Below are positions 1 through 12,400 of a DNA stretch of 64,000 bases, piece after piece. The position numbers and the translations under genes were made by a program. The notes under the pieces are model-generated. The model worked only from the letters and a program-made list of their open reading frames with translations. It was not told the origin of the DNA and did not search any database. Origin of the DNA: Pleodorina starrii (taxonomy: Eukaryota; Chlorophyta; Chlorophyceae; Chlamydomonadales; Volvocaceae); assembly GCA_030267565.1 (NCBI GenBank), contig BRXU01000003.1:7167001-7231000 (forward strand), given 5' to 3'. Positions within the stretch are counted from its first letter, which is position 1; each line of letters opens with the position of its first letter.

Positions 1-3000
1 CTTCGTTGACCCACGTCACGGCACGGCGGGGCGGCGCGCGCTTCTTCTCCGACGCAGCGGGGCCCGCCATGATGCCCAAATCGTCCATGATCTGCACCGT
101 ACGGTAGGGCGAGGGCGTTTTTCAAGGCACCGCACCGCATCGCCAGCAGCAAGTGCAGGACAGATCGAGAGAAGCTTCCGCGCACAACGCTTGCCTGTGG
201 CCCAGCTTGCCTGCGACCCAGCCTTCCGGTTCCTTTCCTTCACGGGCCCCAGATCGTCACAGCCCAGCCCCATCCGCAAGGCGGCGGACCGCAACGGTGT
301 CCCTCCCCCCGCCCCTCGCCTGCCCGCCCCGACCCCCGGTCCCCGGCCCCTCTCCCCACCTGCGCCTTCTCCGTGGCCGCCATGGTCGAGTTCTGCTGCT
401 GAATCATCTTGTTCAGCAGCGCCTCGTTCTGAGCCATCTTGGCCTGACGCTCCCGAGCCTCCGCGCTCAGGTCGCCGCCACCGACCCCGGCCGCAGCTGC
501 AGCCTCCTCAGGCTTGGCGGCGGCGGCGGCCGCCGCCGGCTGCGCGGCGGCGGTGCCGGCGGCCGCGGCGCTGCCTGCGCTGCCTGCCGACGCTTCGGCG
601 CCGCCGCCCGACGTCTCCGCTGGCATCTTGCCGGTGACCCTCAGCTTGATCTCCTTCATCTTGGCCATGAGCTTCTGCATGGAGTTCTGCTTCTTGGGCG
701 GGGCGCGCAGGCGGCGCACGGCGTCCTGAGGCGCGATGCCCTGCGAGCGGGGGCGAGAAGACCGTGTGGGCAACGGTAGTGCTTGGGACAATGTTGTACC
801 CAGGGGCGCATTGTTCGACGCCCCAGGGGACGAACGCCCCAGGGACAGACAAAAGGCCCTCCGCTCAATCCAACCCAGGGAGCCGCTCTACCCCGGCCAA
901 AGGCGCTCCGGTGAACTCCACCGCTGTGGCTCCGTCAACATAATGAGGCAGGTCAATGAGCTGAGCAGCACGCCTGCCGGGACACCCACCATCCCCCGGC
1001 GCCCGCTTGTCGCATGGCCCATCAGCCCTGAGCCGCAAGCCCCCCCCACACACACCACACACACCACCACCACAAATCCCGCAGTCATGTGGTAGAGCAC
1101 GTCCTCCGCAGTACTCCCGGGTCGGCTGACCGACAGCCAAGGCTCGCCACCCCTCAGCCCCGCCGGAGTCCGGCGCCACCAACCCGAGCGAGGGGGCGCA
1201 CGCGAGCGCAAGACATGGCGCACGACCCTCCTCCCCTCTCCCAAATCGCGCTGCCCAACACCGCACACCCGCTCACCTCAACCGTCGCGCCATCCTCGGG
1301 GATGGCTGGCTGCACGGGCCGGCCCAGCGGCGACCGCGAGAACGAGCCGTTGCGGGCCCCATCCGCCGCCCCCGCGCCCTGAGCCCCGTCCGCCGCGCCG
1401 CCCGCCTCCTCCTCCTCGCCGTCCTCGCTCACGGCTGGCATCGCGCTCGTGCTGCCCGCGTCGCCGGCGGCGCGGCGGAGCCGCGACGAGGCCGCGCCTG
1501 CGGCGCCGTTCGCGCCAGCAGCGGCGGCTCCGCCGCCGCTGCCGCTGCCGTTCCCGGCTGCCGTCGCCGCCATCATGGCAGCCTGCTCCCTGCGCTGCTG
1601 CGCCAGCGCAGCCTCCAGCTCGTCCTCCTCCTCGCCAATCTCCCCCTCGGCGGCCTGCTGCTGCATGTGGCGCCGGGCGAGCATGCCTCCCATGTTGGCC
1701 TCCGACATGACGCGCTTAACCACCTTCTTGATTCGGTCGTCGATCACCTGCGGCGGCCGCGCGCGCGGGACGCATACACCAGTTACACACGCACGCACGC
1801 ACGCGCGCACGGGCAGGCGGGAGTGCAATGCGGCACACTGGTTGCAGCAAGCAGCCCCAGCACGGGCGGGGTGATGTTCGGGGGCTCTGGAGGTGTGGGT
1901 GTGGCGGCGTGGCCAGGGCGGGGTCGGGGAGGGAAAGGGGTGGGTGTGCGGGAGGGCCGACACGGTACACGGCGCCATCAGGTCAAGGCGCCAGCAGCCG
2001 TGGCATCACAGCAAAGTGAAACGTGGACAGCCAGCCACTGCAACGACAGGAACCGCATCCCCGCCCCCCGACCCGGGAACCTTTCCCCATACCCACGGGT
2101 TCCCGCTCATTCTTTCGTAGCCGGGCCGCTGGGCCCCTCTCTCCACCCAGCCCCGCCTTTACCCCCCCACCACCATCATCATACACACAGAACCACAGAC
2201 CTTGTGCAGCCCAAAGTCGACGAGCTTGGCCACCGTGCCAGTGGGCCCCTCGTCCGGCATGAGCATGATGTTCTCCAACTTGAGGTCGCGGTGGATGATC
2301 ATGGGCTTGATGTCGCTGGTGCTGTGCAGGTACTGCATGCCGGCAGCCACGTCACACAGCCACTCCAGCGCCTCGGCGCTCGTGTACACGCACTTGTGCC
2401 GGTTCAGCATCTGCTTGTAGACCTGCGAGGTGGCGGGGGATAACGGGTGGCGGAGAACGGGGGATGTTGGAGACAGTGGGGATGTAGGAAACAGTCTCTG
2501 AAGGAGCGGGCTACCGGTAGTGTGGGGATGTGAGAGCGTGGGAGGGGGGAGAGGGGCGGGAAGGGGACGTGGTTTCGGCGCGGAGCGCGGGCCATGGGAC
2601 TCTTCCAGGCTGGGGCCATCTGTCATCGTTGTTTGAGAGACGGTGCTGCTTCCGAGAGGTGAATGATGTGTTTACGAGGTGCGGAATGGCGGCAAGCCGG
2701 CAAGAAGACCGGCTGGAGGGGCCCCTACACCCGCAACGATGGCGCGCAGCCCTCCCCCCTCAGGCCCGCCCGCCGCCTGTCTGAGTCCCCCGTCATCTCT
2801 CCCCCTTCCTTCCCCTGAGTTCCCTGAGTTCCGAGAGGGCGAGACCGACCCGCCCGCCCCCCCCCGCGGTCCTCACAAACCGCTAAACTGAACCAAACCA
2901 CTCAGTGCCCTCCACGCCCCCTCTTCGCATGCACACCCATACACGCACTGCACACACCTTGTGCAGCAGGTTGCCGCCCCGCACCAGCTCCTGTACGATA

Positions 3001-4595
3001 AACAGCGAGCCTGGATTTTGCTCGTCCTCGTCGTCGTACTTGCCAATGCCGTAGCAGGCCACGATGTTCCTGCGGGGTAGGTCGGCCAGCAGCAGGGGGC
3101 GGGGTCGAGCAGGCGGCCGCGGCAACAAGGCAGGCGGTCGGGGCGGATGAGACTGGCTCCATGAGTTTCGTGGCCGAAGGCACACCGGCCATGGGCCTCG
3201 GCTCGGCCACGTGGGGTTCGGCATGCTGACACGTCCGTGTGCGCTGCACCCCAGGAACGAAAAAGCCCGCTGCGCGTCCCCCGTCCCCGGAGTAGGAGCA
3301 GCGAATCAAGTCGCCCATGCCCCCAATGTCACTCAGGCCTCCGGCGCCTTAGTCGCGACTAAGGCGCGACCGGGTGAGACAAACCCAAACCCCGGGAGAC
3401 ACCGGACCGCAGCCGCAGGACCGCGGCTGCGGCTCAGGCGGCTGCGGTGGCCAAGCCGGGGCGGGGCAGGGAAGGGCGGCCATCATGGGGTGCTACAGAG
3501 TGCGTCTTTGACCGTTCTGTGGCAAGCCAAAAGCCGTCGGACAGGGCCCAACAAACAGTTGCGCCTCGGGGCAGGGCGAGAGGTAGGAAACACGCGGGCG
3601 GCGAGGAGCCGCGGGCTGTTTGTTGGTTGACGGACCTCCGGGCCCTATTGGATGAGTCGTGAGCGCAGCGCAGGTACGTTACAGGCCTACAGCCCAGCCC
3701 GTGTGTATAAGTGCGAACTTCGCGCTCAAGAGACGGGGATCAGGGCCGCGCAGCAGCACGTCGTGCCGGCCACGGAATCTGCCGCTGAAGCTCCCACGTG
3801 CCGGCACAACATGCGCTATGCGGACGATCTTGCGCTGTGCGGCGCGTATAGGCTTGGGGATGACGTTGGGACGGAGCGTGTGAAAGTGGGATGGTAAGAG
3901 AGGTGCGCACTGGTCGGCTGTGGGAGGGAGCTAGGACCACGCCAAGGGGGCAAGTTGCGTGCGCGTATCTGGCAACCACCTCTCCAACAACCTCTGGGGT
4001 CTGGGCGCCTGGCGTGCCGGTCCCGAGCATGTGAACTCCCCTCATGTCATCCGGTTTTCGCAAATCACGGCAGGTGGACAGCGGGATTGGCATCCGCTTT
4101 GGGCAAGGCACGGCATATGGGTAGCGGGACGGGCGCGGCGACACGTGCCCCCTTGCAGCACGCGCGTACAACTCGCCTGTGGCATATCTTGGTCATGATT
4201 TTAGCCTCCTTGATAAAGCGCAGGCAATCTGACCTCCGCTTGAGCATGTTCTTTTTCAGGATCTTAACAGCAACGACGCTCTCCTCCAGCGTGTCAGGGT
4301 TGGTGTAAATTCCCTCATACACGCGCGAGAAGGCGCCTTCGCCAATGGGGTTGAGGATCTTAACCCAGTTAGCATTGAAAACAATTGACATAGAGCTGGC
4401 ATCGTTGCGAAAACTGTCTTGGTGACTGGGCGGCCGGCGAAATGAGTTGTCCCTCCCCGCGAAGGAACCATTGCGCGAAACTCCCGCCGGTGTCTGTGGC
4501 TGGGAACCCTGGAGTTGCTGCTGCACCTGCTGCTGCTGCTGCTGCTGCTGCTGGGGTTGCTTTATCCAACGGGGGTCCAGTTGGTAAGTGTCCAT
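1..4595 (-). CDS. Protein kinase (TKL-like), partial; C-lobe beyond the left edge
   Basis: Exons read on the minus strand: 4595-4177, 3069-2958, 2422-2201, 1747-1277, 740-360 and 91-1 (continues outside). All phases join; intron 1 uses a GC donor (CACAG/GCGAGT). The first 565 residues hold a poly-Gln run (about 15-27), the glycine loop GEGAFSRV (about 85-92), the VAVK lysine (K111), the helix-C glutamate (E130), HRD (221-223) with DLKLEN, and DFG (246-248) as VDFGLHK. It should therefore be an active Ser/Thr or TKL-type kinase. After DFG come more than 310 residues of Ala/Gly/Glu-rich low-complexity sequence with no APE motif, so the activation segment carries a very large insertion and the C-lobe must lie outside the window. 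The start is the first Met just inside an exon preceded by a good acceptor, so an upstream 5' exon is possible. The kinase assignment is firm; the subfamily is inference. Confidence 0.8.
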
Positions 4596-5624
4596 TATCT
4601 GCACGCACGAAAGTAAAGAAGCGTTCTTGGCCAAAGGCCCGAAAAGGCCAGTATGCTTCAAGTTGGGATTCTCACATAACTCGCTGGCTAACGGACGCAG
4701 ACCGTCCTCGGCACAGACAATAAAGCCGTACCTCACTTCCCCGGCTGGCCCTTTGACAGCAAGTTAAGATTCTCTCTTGTTAGCGGCTGTAAGGCTGTCT
4801 CCGTTTCGCCAAACGCCAGGAGCTCTAGATGCGAAGGAAGAGGCCTGGCAAAGCTTGATGTGGCCAAACCGGTGCCTGGATAGGCGCAATAACGGTAACC
4901 AGCCACCGCTAACACTGATCGGACAGAGACCTCCGCTGAAAACGCGTAAACGCCGCTGCAATGGTAAACCTGATATGCCGTACGCAGGAAAAAACCGCCG
5001 CTCGCCCTCTGCCGCAAGCCTGTCCCAAATCATCAGTTTCTGTTGCAGGAATATATTTGCTTTCGTATTGTCTACCGCATGGACATCTCCTCGGTCGTCG
5101 GTACAACTGCCGGGTCCCAAAATGCACCGCGTGCACTGGGACATTGGGGTTGGGGCTCATCGGAGAGCTGCGTGCACCTACAACCTAAAATATGCCTTGG
5201 CGGGGCGACCCATATGCCGTTAGACAAGTCCCCTTGAAGGCGCAGTCCGGATCCTGAAGCGGCACGTTAATGAAAATCAATAAGGGGGCCTGACGGGAGC
5301 CTGACATCCGAGTGTCTGCATCTGCTGTATCGGGTCGGTCAGAGAGCTCCTAGACGGGGGAAGGGGGGGGGGTACGCACGACGCAACTCTGCCCAAAACT
5401 CTCAGCAGGCATCAACGTGTGCTGTCAGCCCTGGTCAGCCCTACCAACTATTCCAAACAAAGACGACCCCTTCGCGCAGGACGGCTGTGTCTGGTTTCGG
5501 CATACACGTTGACCGGCCAGGGCAGGATTGGTGCCAAGCAGGGCAGTTGCCAAGCAGGGCTCCGGTCGCAACTCCACGCAGTCGACGAGGTGATAATTTG
5601 GGGGCATGCCACTGGCAGGTCCAT
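4596..5624. other. Upstream region of the kinase gene, no supported gene
   Basis: No exon with convincing protein similarity is visible. It may contain the promoter and a 5' untranslated exon of the minus-strand kinase gene, because a splice acceptor sits at about 4599-4610 just before the proposed start codon. Confidence 0.5.
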
Positions 5625-6013
5625 AGTTATATACGGACAATCCTGTATTATTATTATTTTTTATTATTGTATTACAAGCTCGAGAGCTCATAAGGCCCAG
5701 ACGAGCCAGGAGGCTCATGGACCGCGAGAATAGGCAGGTCAAAAAGGAGCTAAGAACTATGTCGCCAAGCAGAAACTAAAGCAGGATCACAAACGAAAAC
5801 AGGTAAAATGAAACAAACATATATACGGACAATCCTGGGACAATATTGTATTTTTTGTATTGTATTACAAGCTCGAGAGCTCATAAGGCCCAGACGAGCC
5901 AGGAGGCTCATGGACCGCGAGAATAGGCAGGTCAAAAAGGAAATAAGAACTATGTCGCCAAGCAGAAACTAAAGCAGGATCACAAACGAAAACAGGTAAA
6001 ATGAACAAACATT
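5625..6013 (-). repeat. Two tandem copies of an about 195-bp retrotransposon 3' tail
   Basis: Copy one spans about 5626-5819 and copy two about 5820-6013. They are nearly identical over the block running from CTCGAGAGCTCATAAGGCCC to AAACAGGTAAAATG. Each begins (plus strand) with ATATACGGACAATCC followed by a T-rich tract that differs between copies, and each lies just 3' of the retrotransposon stop codon on the minus strand. Confidence 0.85.
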
Positions 6014-7041
6014 CAAACTAGCATAGAAGACCGCCGTACCCAGATGTTGTGAACTAATTCAGCTAAGCCGCGTTGATTGTCCGCGCCCGTAACAGCAAGC
6101 ATAGGCGGTGAAATGTAGTCGCCTAAAATGACACCTAGGGTGCTAAAACCCTGACGTATATCGTCGTACGCCGAACACTCCATCAGCACATGATATTCGT
6201 CTTCAGTACCACTATCACAGACCCTACAAGTACGCTCAGACCTCTGCCGTCCAGCAGGTCGATTATTCTCAATAGGCCAGGCTCCTAGACGAAAACGCAA
6301 AAGAGAAGCATAGGGTTTGGGGGGGATATACCCAGCCGTATGTTTCGGCATCCCCATCCAGTGCGTGTGCCGACACATCTTCACACCGGGCTTGTGGTTA
6401 TCAGAAACGAACTCACGCGGGGGCGTGAGAAGCCTGCTGTTAAGCCAGTCTTCATCAAACCTCTGCTCCAACGTCCAAATCAAATTCCCAATATTAAGCG
6501 AACGCGACGCAACAAAGTCGACTTGGCCCTCCAAATCAAGACCCGGCGGGGGCTCCGGCCAGTGGTCCTGTCCCAAACACCTGAGTCCTCGTAAAACCAA
6601 GGCTCCCCACCCATGACCTGACAAGTCTGATTGAAGGGCAAGCCGAATTTCCTCACGAAACACTCTATGGAATACCGAACCCTTCGCATCAACCAGCTTG
6701 TTCCAGAAACGGTAGATGAGAGAAGCCCAGTGAACATGCAACGGGCGCTGCCCGAATTCCCTGAACAGGATTTTGTTGTCCGGAATCTTGCGCAGACCCG
6801 CGAGCATCTTCAAGTACATGCGTTGCAGCCCAACCATCCGATTCTCTAGCGCCTTTTCAAAATAGCAGTACCGACCTTGGGGATCGCGATCACGTTCGAC
6901 AACTTGAAGAATGTACGACGGGCCCCAGACCTGTACCCCATAGGAAAGGATGGCGCAGATCTGCACGTCGAAGCACTTGAGGACGTCGTTCGCTATAAGA
7001 AACGTGCACCGATGCACGGCACAAAGCAACGGCACAACCAA
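5625..7041 (-). mobile_element. 5'-truncated L1-like non-LTR retrotransposon remnant
   Basis: The minus strand carries an open frame ending at 6013 that encodes only the C-terminal part of a retrotransposon ORF2 protein, downstream of the reverse transcriptase core. It matches the C-terminus of the intact element at 48-53 kb in order and spacing: an ILSYGVQVWG block, a LFREFGQRPL block, a HKPGVKMCRHTHWMG block, and a CRVC-x8-H-x4-C zinc knuckle. Similarity fades near 7.0 kb, which marks the truncated 5' end, as expected from incomplete reverse transcription. The frame is still open over about 330 codons, so decay is mild. The 3' untranslated tail (5625-6013) is present twice in tandem. This is a different, diverged family member from the one at 48 kb. 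Confidence 0.85.
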
Positions 7042-9480
7042 CGGAGCGCTGACGATGTGACGAAAGCCCCAGGTCTTTGCTTTTGCACATTATCGACTCG
7101 TTCCGGCGCAAATGACAATCCCGCTTCATGAACCAAGCTCATACAGAACGACTTCCAACGCATCATAACATAGAACTGAGCTGCGACTTTAAAGAGCACT
7201 CGATGTACGTGGCCACTGAATATGTCTGAGGGCGCTATGGCGATGAACGAAACAAATGCCTGGCGGTGTGTGGTGGGCCGGCCGAGGATCGAGGATCGCT
7301 TTATACCACAAAGCACTTTCGGAGCCAGTTTTGCGCGCTTTCACACGTAATCACACCGGCAAATGCCTTTTAGCTATAGCCATGGTCCACTCAATATCCC
7401 CACCCCGCTCCTAAATAGCATTTGGGTCGGTTGGTAAATCAGAGTAACTCGTTTGCGTGGAGTCCATCAAACGTGCGAACGGGTGGTCGTGTAATCGACT
7501 TGTCGGTCGGGCGCTCTCATTTGGGCACGAACGGGCAGGAAGTTATTTTAGGAAACCGCCATAACTGTCGACGGCCGGCGGTGCAGCTGTCGCGTCAGTA
7601 TGCAACGTATGCAGTAGATGATCAAGGGCGTTGCTTGCCAGCTTTCGAATTTATTGGCACATATGAACGGCTGGTCGAATATACATGTTCAGCCGTCTGG
7701 GCGCGTAACGGTGGGCGCGCTCTCGGCTGCAAGGCATCGCTAATATGTGCAGTACGTCCTGACAGTACACAGTGACAGTGTATGCGCTCTTGATCATGTT
7801 TTCAAAGGTTTATAATTCATTTTAGGGGCTTTGGCCACGTGGCTGAAATGACAAAAAAAGCCGACAACTGTGACGAAACTGTCCGACTTTCCGCATGTCT
7901 GACAGGTTGAGACCATATGAGGCCCGATTTAGTTCAACCGAAGCGCGTGATCGTCATCTGTGCGTTTTTATCATAAGGAGATCAGTAAAACAGCATTTCT
8001 GGCGCCGCAGATGCGATCCCTCGCGCAGCAACGCCGCGGACCCGCGCAAATGGGTCAACAGCCCCCAGCTCGGCAGCCGCCCTCCGCCTGCTCCCGCCAC
8101 CGCGCAGCCGCCCCCAACACACGACGCGGCATGATTGTCTGTGGGAGCTGGGACGAAAGCTCTCGCCGTTTGCCGTATGGCCCCCGAACTGCTCTCAGCC
8201 CTTGCTCCTCTTCACCCAGCCCTCCGCCTCGTTTTATCGCCCGTTTTGAGGCCCGCAGTTGCAACTCCCAACCCGCTGCACTATGCTTGCGCCCGGGGGG
8301 AGGGGACTTCCTCCCGGGTGGCCCGCTTGTATATAACACGTCAGACCGGAAGTCAATGCCCTGCTTGGGGCTTCAGGCCAGCGTCCAGCTTCTCGCGACT
8401 CATACCTTTCCTTCTCGGCGGCCGCCGCCCCTCCGGCGTCTGCCCCGGGCGGCACAGCCCGGGTTTCTGTGTCAAACGCACGGCGCCAGAATAGCACAAG
8501 CCGACACCGACTGGCGCTCCTGCTCGGCGTGACGGTGCTGCGGGGCGCTGGAGACGGCTGCGATCTGTCTGTGCAGCCGCCGTGCACCTTAAAGCCGAGG
8601 TGGCTCGCCTGGGCTCGCCGCACCGCGACCAACATAGCGGGGCAGCGGCCGCGGAAGGACGGTGTTGACGGACCTGACTCGACCTGATTACACCTACGCG
8701 CGTACCTTATATATCCGCACTCAAGGCATAGCCGCCCAAGGTTATGCCGGCCAACCGCGCCCGGCGGAAGGGCAGCCGCCGCGGATCTCCCATGGCGGCA
8801 GGCGACAGACCCACCGCTGCAGCTGCCGCCGTCGCCACGCGGCGGGCAGCCCCCCGCAAAACAAATTCCTGAACTGTTTGGCGCCCCAAGCCCAAAGCCT
8901 AACCGCTCCGTAAGAGACAAGGGCTGGTGCGTTCGTCTGGCTGCGGAGGGCACGCTGCCTCCATCCAGTGCGCCGACGCGTCCCCAGAACTTGCACCTCC
9001 GACATACCCCCTGGCTCACGGGCTGTTACGGGACCACCGGGGATGGGGTGTTCCCCCGGTATCTTCTTCTTACCCCCCCCCCTCCCCGAAGCATGCTTCA
9101 TGCGTATATCCAGACCAAAGCCTAAAGGAGGTACAGAGGGCCTGAGGCCCCGCACCGAACCGCCGCTTCTACGCCAGAGCTTCAGGACCGTCCCGCCGAT
9201 CTTCCATCCTCTACGCCGCCCCAGCATCGCGGCGGCAGGAGGGGGTGGGGTTGGGAAAGACGAATCGCAGAAAAGTACTCGAGGCTACACTGTAGCGAAC
9301 CAGCACGCTGCAAAGGGGGGGAGCCAACGCCGCCGGGTGCTTTGGCGGCCGGAGCTCCTCCGGAGAAGGCACAAAGTACACACACGCAAGGAGGGCGATG
9401 AAAAATACGATTCGGCGGGGAGGGGCGGGGTGCGGTGCGGCGGCCGTCCTCCGAGTCGAGTGCGTCATGTGCCGCTGCCA
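7042..9480. other. Intergenic, no supported gene
   Basis: Between the retrotransposon remnant and the 3' end of the Nup93 gene I find no exon chain or recognisable protein. Long GC-rich frames at 8.2-9.2 kb have random-looking composition. The 3' untranslated region of the Nup93 transcript presumably occupies the right end. Confidence 0.5.
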
Positions 9481-12400
9481 TCACGCCACGAACACCTGCG
9501 CCTCCGCCAGTTTCCGGTAGACCGCCTGTGGTGACAAATCGGCAAGCAGGAAGGGAGGGAGGAGGGAGGGAAAGGGGCTGGGCTGTAATAAGCGAGCTGT
9601 TCCAGCCCCGCGTTCGGGTCGTGGCAACGTTCGGACGAGAGGACAGCCGTTTGAATATTGGACGTGCCCCCCCGACCCCCTTCCCTCGCTGCACTTCCAC
9701 TTCCCTGCGAGTCTTCCATTTAACCCCGTCCCTACCCACACCCACAACCCCCACCTGCGGCAGCCTGGCCCCCGCCATGCTGTTGGCGTACTGCGTAATG
9801 ACTGCCAGCTCCGAAGCCAGCATCGCCGCCGCCTCCTTGCCCAACCCCGGGCGCCGAGCCGCGATGCTGTCCGCCGCAGTGGCAATCACATCCTGGCAGA
9901 CGTGACGACAAGAGGGAGGAGGTCACTAAGAGGTCACTACTTTGGTTTCCGAGGGCGGAGACGGAGACAAGGGGGGGATGCGGGTGGGCGACGCCTTCGG
10001 CGCCCCTCCGTCAGGCCGCACGTGCGGCCCTCCACCTGTCGCCCGCCCCGCCCCCCTTTCCCGCCCTCTTCTTCCCCCTCCTTGCCTGCAGTCTCTCGGC
10101 GATGGCCGGATGCAGCTGTGTGCTCATGCGCACGCACAGGTCCAATCGGGATCGCTCTGTGGGGATGAAGGGCAGCTCCGACAGCCGCTGGAGGGCCTGT
10201 GCCGCGGGTGCGGGTCGAGGGGCAGGGAGGGACACAGCAGGGGAGTCAGGGAGTGATATGCGGACGAGTAGCCTCCGTCGCAGGAAGGGGGCGGGGCGGT
10301 AGAGTAATTACAGCCCAAAGAGGCGGCGGATAGGCCGGAGCCCGTGAGCGGTAAGTAGTGAGTAGGCAATAGAAATCTTGCCACCGGCGAAAGAACAGCG
10401 AGGCAAGTACAACCGAGGCGGCTGACAACGGGAGGGGCCGGTGTGGAGAGAGGACGATTCGTCGCTGGTACTGGTTGCAGCAACCAGCCGTGTCGAGACC
10501 AGGTATCGAGAAGGCAGGCAATCCAGCAGACGCCGCGACGTTGTCAAAGAAAGCCTGGGCGGCCAGCTAAACCCCCTGCCACCCTACCTGGTCGTGCCGG
10601 CCCCGCTTCGCCGCCAGAAGCATGTCCCGGATGGTCCCCAGCTGTTGAAACGCCTCCAGCTCGCGGCGGGCGGCGGGGTCCGCGGCGACCGCTGCCGAGG
10701 CCGACGGCGGCGACGCGCCAAAGGCGCCCGACGACGACGCGGCGCCGCCGCGGACGCCCGTCAGGCGCTCGACGGCGGCGCGGCCGCTGCGCGCGATGCG
10801 CTCCAGCCGCTCCATGGTGGGCGTCGGGGTGCCTGCCCGGGTGTGGGGGGTAGCGGATGAGGCAAGATACGGTAAACTGGGAGTTCATCCGATTACAGGC
10901 CGCCGGAGCCTCATTGGGGCGGGGCGGAGGGCGCAGTCCGGGCCGCAATGCATGCATGCATCTGTGCAGGCTCGCAGACGAAGAGCGCCGCCGGGGATTC
11001 GGGCCCTTTTCCCCCGCAACAACCACGTCATTGGTGGAACCTACCTCCATTCCACAAGGACACGTCCCTGCCCCTGCCCCGTCCCCCATGCCCCCCGGCT
11101 CGCGCGTGCCTCCCGCACGCACCTGCAGGCGCCCCCGCCTGTGCCACTGCCTCGTCCACCGCCGCCGCAATGGTCGCCGACATCTGCCCGTTGATGAGCG
11201 ACAGGGCCGCCACCGGCCGGTCTGCGGCCAGGTACAGCTCCACAGCCTCCTCGGGCTGGGCCGACATCTGGGCGGATAGGCGGATAGGCGGTGGCAGGGC
11301 AGGGTCGGGAAGGACAACAACACGGGAGGAGCGGCGGACAGGGGCTGTGAGAAGAATAGGGCCATGGACAAGAGCAGGGACAGTGCAGTCCAGACATGCG
11401 AGCTGGCGAGGGAGTAAAATTGGGCGGATGAAAAGGGTATAAGGTTATGGATGGGGGCGTGGACACACGCGAGGGGACAAGGCAGCGGCGGACGGGAAAA
11501 ATGGGAAAATGGGTCGGGGGACCAAGAGGGCGGAGACGCCCGAGCAAGCGCAACGGTGCGTTTCCCAAGGGGACACTGCCTGAGGGGGGGACAGCAGGCG
11601 CCGGCCCGCCCCCCCCCACACACAGGCACGCACCTGGCACTCGTACGCCACCCCTTCAAACAGCCGCCGCCGCTCCTCGGCGTCGGGCACCAGCGCGTGC
11701 AGCGACCCCTTCGCGCCCGCGCCGCCGCCCCCCAGCAGCGTCCCGAAGTCTCGTCCCCCCACCAACAGCTCCCGCAGCATGGCGCCCTTGACCGCCAGGC
11801 TGCCGCCGCGCGCCATGGCTGCCAGCCAGCGGTAGTACAGCGCCGTGCCAGAGTCGCCGGCGGAGACAAACTTGCGGCTGTACTGTACGGCCATGTTGGC
11901 AACGTCGGCGGCGGCGGAGCCGGGGCCGGCGCCGGCGGCGCCGTCGGCTGGCGGAGGGACAGGTGGCGTGGCGGGGGCGGGGTAAGAGGGTTAGGGGTTG
12001 CGCGTGGGTTGTCCCGTCTCGCGATGCCCGCGCGCCCCCCCCCATTGGCACCCACACACCCTCTCGTCTTACACTCGCGGGGCCGCGAGCCCCGCAGGCA
12101 CAAACAATGAGCGAGCCGACCAGCCGGCACCCACCTCCCGGCGTCGCCGCCGCCGCTGCGCCCGCGCCGCCGGCGTTGAGCACCGCCAACGCGCCTTCCG
12201 CCTGCATCGCACAGCACAGCACACACCAAACCAGTCGACAGCCGACAGCCGGCGGGGCGACCCACATCAGAACGCACGACTCCACACGGCCGCGTTGACC
12301 GCATTGCCCACCACCCAGCACGAAAGCACCGACCCAATCCTGCGCGTCCTCCCCACATCACACCACCATGTGCTCCCAAGTACATCCCTCCAGTGGCAAT

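Noticed and set aside
8234..9019. 261-codon minus-strand frame between the retrotransposon remnant and Nup93
   Set aside because: Cys/Gly/Arg-rich with no recognisable domain; frames of this length arise by chance at this GC content.
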